Below, one piece after another: positions 57,678 through 64,000 of a stretch of 64,000 bases of DNA. A program made the position numbers and the translations under genes. The stretch is from NCBI GenBank assembly GCA_018398815.1, contig CM031602.1, positions 102,358,683 to 102,422,682 on the forward strand, in the 5' to 3' direction. Position 1 is the first letter of the stretch. Each line of letters begins with the position of its first letter. The notes below the pieces were generated by a model. The model saw nothing but the letters and a program-made list of their open reading frames with translations. It was not told where the DNA came from and searched no databases. This DNA comes from Conus ventricosus (lineage: Eukaryota; Mollusca; Gastropoda; Neogastropoda; Conidae).

Positions 57678-58166
57678 CTACCTGTCGTGAAGTAAAGTCT
57701 TTCTCCACTCTTTTTGAAGTTCAATTTTTTGCCGTCTGTAATCCTCACCGTCAGCCATAAGCTTCTGAAATTCTTTGTCCGTAACGTTTTCATCCTGTAA
57801 TGATTAGCTTATTCTTAATCTTAATGAACAAAGTTTTGCTGATGCTAGGGCAAACAATGGCAGTGTGCTTTTGTAATTTAGGAGTTATTTTTTTTAAAAA
57901 CAGCACTTACAATCATAGACATGGTACCTAACCCTAACCCAAGGCTCTCTAATGCTAAAGAGGCTGGCGCCCCAACACCAGTAGCTAAAGCAGCAACACT
58001 AGACCCAGCACTTACGCTAGTTACGGCTGAGGAGCCAGTAATTACATAAGAAAGAGTATTAAAGCTTTAGCATATTTCTTTCTAGTAACTCTATACTTAT
58101 CTAAGTCGCTTTCTATTTCCTTTTGAAGTCAGTTATTTGCTTTAACCTAAACTGTTGAACCTCCAT
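57678..58166 (-). pseudogene. Gly/Ala-rich hydrophobic protein with helical tail
   Basis: From an ATG at 58166 the readable pieces are EVQQFRLKQIT, then KYRVTRKKYAKA, then a Gly/Ala/Ser-rich hydrophobic stretch (SVSAGSSVAALATGVGAPAS), and finally an acidic helix with DENVTDKEFQKLMADGEDYR ending at 57678. At least four slips are needed. The order of basic helix, glycine-zipper-like membrane segment and charged tail suggests a membrane-inserting accessory protein. I recognise this type as recurring next to PolB in invertebrate elements. Function unknown. Confidence 0.45.
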
Positions 58167-58189
58167 TTTTAAATAAGATTATTTTTTTT

Positions 58190-59038
58190 AATTAATCTTG
58201 TACATTCTTCTTATTAATCCTTCTGGCAGCACTTCATTAACAGAGTAAAACGCATAAAATCAACATACTTAATGAGAATAAAGTCGAGTACTGTAGTTTG
58301 TCTTTGTCAACCATCACGTAACCTTGTCAGATGATACATGGGTGTTTATTTTGTTTCGTTTTTTAGTAATTGCAATGCCAAACTTAAGAGGGGCATCCAA
58401 GTTTTCGCCTTTATGTGTATACCTTGATTAACGTAATGTTCTGGCAAACTAGGATCGCCCTCCCTCGGAGTAATAAATAAGCGAAAAATCATCGTCATTT
58501 GCCTAGGTAGCGGCAGTAGCTTTGGATTAAATCTAAGCCGAGTTTGTCGCCCCCCCCCCATTCAGGCTAAGGACTTCTTTTCTCTGTAGCATATATTCAG
58601 TAACCCTGCCAAGTTATTTTAATCTGTTTTTCTGTTGTGTTCCTGGAACCAGGCTAACAAGAAAGGGGCCTGCATTCAAAGTCTTTCTAAAATTGTTTTC
58701 CTTATCAAAGTATACATTAGGACTTCGTAGTTCAAACTTTAAATTCCAAGCAATTTCAGGAGCAACGCCCAAGCATTCTCTCTTTTATGAAGTTTGTATT
58801 CATGTTTGCCAAAATCGTTTCCCTTAAATTTCTTATCTCTTCTAGGGTAGGATACTGCTGTCGTTTTTTGTCTTCAATTTCTGTTCGATTGTAAACCCCA
58901 TCATCTGTGTACTCAAATCCATAAACATTTCCTGCACTCCTATTAGATCAAACTCGGGTGTCTCTAGGGTCTTTTAGCTCAACTGCAACGCATTTAGGGG
59001 CTAGCGGCTGCGCTTAGCTTCTTGGGCCCACTAGACAT
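58190..59038 (-). pseudogene. Decayed gene of unknown function
   Basis: Starts at ATG 59038 (MSSGPKKLSAAA) and can be followed in mixed frames to about 58190. Pieces include YGFEYTDDGVYNRTEIEDKK, YPTLEEIRNLRE, NAGPFLVSLVPGTQQK and LPEHYVNQGIHIKAKTW. Roughly 280 codons. It lies between the ATPase remnant and the hydrophobic gene on the same strand. Not recognised. A virion or maturation role would fit the position but has no motif support. Confidence 0.4.
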
Positions 59039-59094
59039 TCTTTTTATAATATAAAACTAAATAGTTATAAGCATATCAATTATAAACAATCTAC

Positions 59095-59756
59095 AATAAA
59101 CAAACGTATTGAACTGGGGTCAGTCATGTAAGCAAAGCTTCTTAGCGTGTTTAGATTTTTTCTAACTGCTCTTATATTTTTTTAGCTCAACTTTGTCGCC
59201 AGTATTACGTTTGAAACAATTTTTCAACTTAAACATTCTTTCAAAACTATCTTTGTCCCTTAAGGTAAAATAATAACACCGATTTTAACTGCGATCTAAA
59301 GACTTTTAAGACAGCAATTGTATTTTGAGTAAGAGCCACAACAGAAATCTTAAAGGCGTGGCGGCCACTAAAGGCTAGCTTTGACAGAGCTTTTTCTTTT
59401 TTTTAAACAATGCTCGTTCAGCCGAACAGTCATCAATAATAAACAGTGTTTCGGTTCCCTCAAATAGTCCTATAGTAATGTTCTAACAGTCCCTCAGTTT
59501 GTCGCTAGATCAACTAGAAATATATTCACGTCTGTCCCAAATAATACTCTTTCTTTGTAAGACTTGTGTTCTAATGTTGTGCAGAATATAACAATGTGAC
59601 CGTAAATGAAACCTGTATATTGTTTGTAACAAAATCAAGTACGAAGACAGTTTTCCTCCCACACCCCGTAATCCCGCAGATAAGAGACATGCGGATCTTT
59701 AGGAAGAAACTTCAAACTGTCTATCTCCGTTTTTTTATTAAATATATCTTCTACAT
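59095..59756 (-). pseudogene. DNA-packaging ATPase (FtsK/HerA type) remnant
   Basis: The minus strand near 59690-59660 reads SLICGITGCG followed by Lys-Thr after a slip, a Walker A-like loop. Near 59450 it reads LFIIDDCSAE, a Walker B motif. LSKLAFSGRHAF and VVALTQN follow near 59370 and 59340, matching the sensor region of packaging ATPases of PolB-type DNA viruses. The start (59756) overlaps the end of the capsid-like gene. Stops and slips occur throughout. The role would have been pumping DNA into capsids. Confidence 0.6.
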
Positions 59757-59757
59757 T

Positions 59758-61021
59758 TTAATAAGCCACTCTTTTTAGCCTGTTTTCTTCAATGGTTTAA
59801 CTGAGCATTCAACAAACCTTAAAAAATGTCATATTTTATTGGGGCTCCCCTCCGTCTGCTTTCCTTGCGATATTTATTTTTATACATCTTGCCCTATCCT
59901 TTTCTTTCTCCACTTCCAAAACAATCTGTTGTCAAAATGTGGATCTAAAATCCAACCACAACCCCATATTTGGTTATAAGTAGTCTTCGAGCCTTACATC
60001 ATAAAGGCGAAAGTTTTTTAGACATACACGATCAACTGCAGAAACCTCTTTCCTACCTCCACGAACAACTATCATTTATTTCCAATCAAAGAGTTTGGTG
60101 GAGTTAAAAGTCCCCGCCCTGAATGCAACTGATCAGACTTTGCCATTTATTACGCAGTCAACCTTCTTCAATTTTTTTGGATTATAAAACGCATCTGATA
60201 CCCGATCTGAAAAGGAGTTGTTACTTCAGAAATAAAAACAAAATTCCTTTTAAAGACTTCAGAGGTCTGATTTAGAATGTATGTTCCAGAGAGTGTCTCG
60301 AGCTTTTGTTTCTTATTTTCTGTAATGGAGTGTATAACCCTTTCTAATAAATAACCGAATTATACTTTTATAAACTGGGTTAAGATTGTTCTAGCCAGTC
60401 CGGGTTAGAAACAACAACAACCACAAGAAAAAGTCACTAAACCGCGTATTTAGCTAAAGGTGACTGCAAGACAGAACGACAGAAACCGCTAGGATTAAAT
60501 GTCAGATCAATAAGAAAGTTTTTCTTTTAGTGCGCCATGGTAATATGCATATGCGTCTTTAACATTTCAAAATCAAGAGGGATGCAGAATCTGTTTGTCC
60601 AAATGCTTCTGCTAACGGCCCTCATCTTTAACATCATTCTTGCATCCTCCACTTTAAGCCTGTGCTTGAGGCCGTTTGGGGCTTTGTAATCCCAATAAGC
60701 TTTCTCTTCCTTCTATTTTAAGCAGCCATAGATCATAATAGAGGGCAAAAATGTCTGCCTCGCCTAGTAAAAAGACTTCTCTGCCCTCCAGTTTAATCAC
60801 TATATGATTAATGAAAGCCCTTCCTAAATTAGCAACAACAGTAGCATTAGGATCTCCGTTTAATATTTCTATTTTAAATGATAGTTTTTAGCAGTGCCTG
60901 GAATTATAACATCGTCAGCGCCAAGATCAGGAACTTGACTGTTTAAAGCTTGTCCAGGCTGAACTGTTGAAGGCGTATTATACGCTAATTACAGGTCTGC
61001 CTTATACCTTTTAAACGCCAT
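59758..61021 (-). pseudogene. Probable double-jelly-roll major capsid protein, decayed
   Basis: Starts at ATG 61021 (MAFKRYKADL) and can be followed in mixed frames to a stop at 59758, about 420 codons, a typical length for this capsid type. Recognisable pieces include LNSQVPDLGADDVIIPGTAK, NGLKHRLKVEDA, NRFCIPLDFEML, RDTLWNIHSKS and ending RLKRVAY. Order and spacing match a family next to PolB and ATPase genes in marine invertebrate elements, which I take to be the major capsid protein. That identity rests on recall and context, not on structure. More than ten slips or stops are present. Confidence 0.55.
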
Positions 61022-61110
61022 GGGTTCCTTCCTCTTTCTGTATGGTTCGAGGTCAGAACCCGTATGAGTTCATTATTTTATAAAACAAAAAAAAATAAAA
61101 ATAAAAATTA

Positions 61111-62337
61111 ATGGATGACGATTTTTGACGCGCCTGATCCAATTGAAGAGAAGAAGATGAAGACCCGGGTTCCTTCATTGCAAGAAGAGCATTGAAGGAG
61201 CACAGCAGGTCCACGAAGGAGTAGGGTTAAGTCAAATACGATTGCTAGATAGAATTGAATCATTATATAGCCATATGGGGCAGAGCAGCCAGAAAGCACT
61301 TAGGGTTTCTGAATTTTTTCAAAAGATGAAAAATAATCATTTGTATGTAAGAACGGTAAAGGAAAGAGTGTACGACTTACTGCAAAACAGAACCCAACCC
61401 AGTTTTAATCAGGGCCACAATTCTTAGAGATCTCCCTGTTTTTTGACCAAAGGCAATTAAACATTATTGACGATTTAAAGGCCTGAGGCTGTTTAGTCTT
61501 TTACAAAACTAGGGCAAGAGTTGGCCAACACAATCTAAAATACAAAACATACCTCTTGAAGAATTAAATCAAGAAGCATATGAAACTAATTGCAGAATTG
61601 AAACGAGTTTAAGTGAGGAGACACAGTTAAAAACAATTAATGATTCACCATTGCCTATGCTTAAAATCTGGGGCATAATGAGGCTCTACGGACAATAAGG
61701 GTGAACTAACAAACAATTAACAGAAACTTGGTGAGAGCCTGGATTAGAGAGATAGAAAGAAAGAAAAAATAAACTGACTGATGTCAGACGAAACAAAATA
61801 GGCGATAAGAAAAGGCTAGATACAGCAGAAAATACAAATTTTAAGGCACAAAAGGAAGCGGCAGATTAGAAGATGCTGTCCTACTAACAGAGCGGCAGCT
61901 AGCATCACAAAAGCATAATAAGAGAAACAAATAAACAGAATACTTTAATGAAAACACTACGATAGCTGAAAGAATAAGGACACTGTTCAGGGAACAGGGA
62001 TTTACATTAGTTTCGTATCTAACGGTCCTGTTGGGTTTGCCATCTCAACAACACGTTTATGCTTTAAACAAACAGGTAGTGCGCAACAGTGCCAGTAACG
62101 TCCTCCAACGCTCAACCTTGTAAAAGTAGGATTAGAAAAACAAATTGCATCAACTAGCAAGCCTATAAAGAAGTAGCAGCCAAAAGCGCTTGATGCTCTG
62201 TCTGGCATAATAGGCCGAGTTTTGTTAGTTGGGTTTTGTCTACTATAGGCAAGAGTGCTGGTAATATGGCTAACCATCTGGTGGACGTTAGTATTGCTAG
62301 CTGCTGATTACATTTTTAGTGAAATAAAGTAAGGCTA
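61111..62337 (+). pseudogene. X protein, full-length but decayed
   Basis: Begins at about 61111 and runs divergently from the capsid gene. Pieces are RIESLYSHMGQSSQKALRVS (in the frame 61242-61427), then LEELNQEAYETNCRIETSLS near 61560, then LEDAVLLTERQLASQKHN near 61880, and a FREQG block near 61985. The last is also the start of the left-hand fragment at 49414. The C-terminal hydrophobic and amphipathic part follows to about 62337. About 400 codons, coiled-coil-rich, with a membrane-active-looking C-terminus. Many slips. Function unknown. Confidence 0.5.
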
Positions 62338-63552
62338 ATCCAGTAAAAGTTAAAAACACCACGAGGCTGTCTTGTCGCAGTGTGACAGTCAGGGTGAATG
62401 TACAAAAACAGGTGGCGTGCTTTCTGGACTGCATTTTCAGGCTTGTGGGGGGCTTAAAACCTGGATCGCTTTCTTCAGGTTAGGTACTTTATTTTTAAAA
62501 TGATGGAGCGGGGCCTTGTGTTTTAAACCTTGATTGTGCCCTAAGGTTTGGTCATCTCCACTATAATATTGCATGTTATTAATTCTGGTATCATACCATC
62601 TGTAGGTTAAGGTCAGAGGGTAGCATGTATAAACCATGGCCTACAAACAAAGTCAAACCTTTGAAACCTAAGCATGTGCAAGAACGTTCTGGAATACCTA
62701 TGTATGCTGGCAGGCAAATCAACAGCAGAGTAAAAGTCATTTTCAAATTGCTAGAAATTGTTTTTTCTAGCATCAAACCCGGTGGATTTGATCTACAATG
62801 CTAGACATAGTTCTGTGCTTGTCTCCTAAAAGACACAAAACTTACGTCCGTAATGGCTCATTAAGTCTTTGCACTCTCCGAAAATTGTTAGGCCTTCACT
62901 TTCATCTAAGATAAATGTTGCCCAGCATTAGGAAGTTTTAGTTCTATGGATCCCAATCGAACATGTTTGTCTGGGTGAAAAGAGGTGTGCCGAGGCCAGT
63001 AGTCCAATTAGATTCACTAACGTTCCTAGCCCGCACAAATACAATGTGCCTAACCCATGATTGCGATCTAACTTTTGTCTAAAATCAGTTGAAGGATCAT
63101 TTGTAAATTCGTTGCAGATTCTTTCTTTTCATATGCATAATGTCCATTGGGCTTTTAATGGATTAACTGCGCTGTCGCTTGGGAGGAACTACTTTTTAGT
63201 TCAGTTAGTATTCGTCCTGTACTGGTATAAACATGAAATTATATCCTGACCTTACTATAAGATTAGGATGGTTTAAATGGGTATGCTATGAAACACTCGA
63301 GCAGCCAGTAGTTGCGCAGTAAATGGCAAAATTTAACTGATACTGGTAAAACGCCAAGGGCGGGATGACCATGCTGATGGCCTCAAATCATTATTTATTG
63401 GCGATTAATATCTAGTTATTGGATTTACAAGTCTGACTTGGAAGCCGTATGATTCGTCTACTGCAAAGGTTATATTGCTGAATCTAAAGATTTGGTTATA
63501 AAAATGCGCTCTACATGTAAGTGGCACTTTCGTTATATTTAAAAGGTTCCAT
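62308..63552 (-). pseudogene. Decayed inverted copy of the 401-residue gene
   Basis: Reverse complement of 47894-49099 with many substitutions and one-base indels. The start ATG at 63552 and most blocks can be aligned, for example the region around 62560 that still reads SGDDQTLGHNQG against AGDDQNLRYNQG in the intact copy. No long frame remains. Confidence 0.8.
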
Positions 63553-63585
63553 TTTTAAAAATAGTTTTTTACATACGTTATCAAA

Positions 63586-64000
63586 ATGGTGTACAACAAT
63601 ATAAACAGCAAACGAGCGTGTGTTCTTAACGCTAGTACCCAATTGAAAATAGACGCGGTGATTGTAGGGGCCACCCTTAGAGAAATTGTGTTTTAAAGTA
63701 AAATGGATTTAACATAACTGAAAAAGAATAAGAATAACTGGGTGGATATTAAGGGACGAACAAGGCAATCTATTAAAACATTTAAAAATACCCGATGGTT
63801 ACTTACATGCTTTTGTTTCTTTAAGAGAAGTAATTAGTAATTTTGGAATTAAATTAAAAATTAATGAAGCAAATCTTAATAATTACAATTGAATTTACAA
63901 ACTTAAAGAAAAAAGCGAGTATGTTTTTTCCTAGAAGCCTTGCTCGAATTTTTGCTTTTAATAATAGTGTGAACACATAGCTTCAGCACACACTGCCTTG
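63586..64000 (+). pseudogene. Decayed inverted copy of the minor virion-like gene (runs off window)
   Basis: Reverse complement of the 47859-47207 gene, starting at ATG 63586. Nucleotide blocks such as GAATAACTGGGTGGATATTA and TTAAAAATACCCGATGGTTA align with the left copy. Stops and slips are frequent. It continues beyond the window. Confidence 0.7.

Overview
This is eukaryotic, repeat-dominated DNA. Long (AC)n/(GT)n microsatellites, several lineages of non-LTR and Ty3/gypsy retrotransposons, and a Polinton-like element with a protein-primed DNA polymerase suggest a marine invertebrate, most likely a mollusc. I infer this from the mobile-element repertoire; no conserved host gene was recognised. 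A run of exactly 100 N (32212-32311) marks a scaffold join, and many reading frames are broken by one-base slips, so part of the decay may be unpolished sequence.

Layout. 1-2345 holds a plus-strand gypsy pol fragment with integrase before reverse transcriptase. About 2690-14260 is the left arm of a very large inverted repeat. Its other arm is about 32312-46857, directly after the N gap. The arms carry matching microsatellites, a divergent minisatellite, LINE remnants and an LTR, and they differ by discrete insertions. The spacer (14.3-32.2 kb) has a gypsy 3' end (LTR, polypurine tract, RNase H) and two copies of an I-group LINE on the minus strand. The second LINE copy is split by a full-length gypsy element with two LTRs (22955-31422) and a GACTT target duplication.

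46858-64000 carries the most interesting content. It is a Polinton-like or adintovirus-like endogenous element with a family B DNA polymerase, a retroviral-type integrase, several small membrane proteins, an intact 401-residue ORF of unknown function, and decayed genes for a packaging ATPase and a probable double-jelly-roll major capsid protein. The minus-strand genes from the capsid gene (61.0 kb) to the integrase (49.7 kb) are collinear. They are bracketed by an inverted duplication of a gene block (47.2-49.4 kb and 62.0-64.0 kb). The left block also lies between two directly oriented copies of a short inverted-repeat element (MITE).

How the genes fit together. In the Polinton-like element, the polymerase would copy the DNA by protein priming, the integrase would insert it, and the ATPase and capsid genes would package it. 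The 401-residue protein, its divergent partner and the hydrophobic X protein look like accessory virion or membrane factors, but that is inference. No retrotransposon here looks autonomous.
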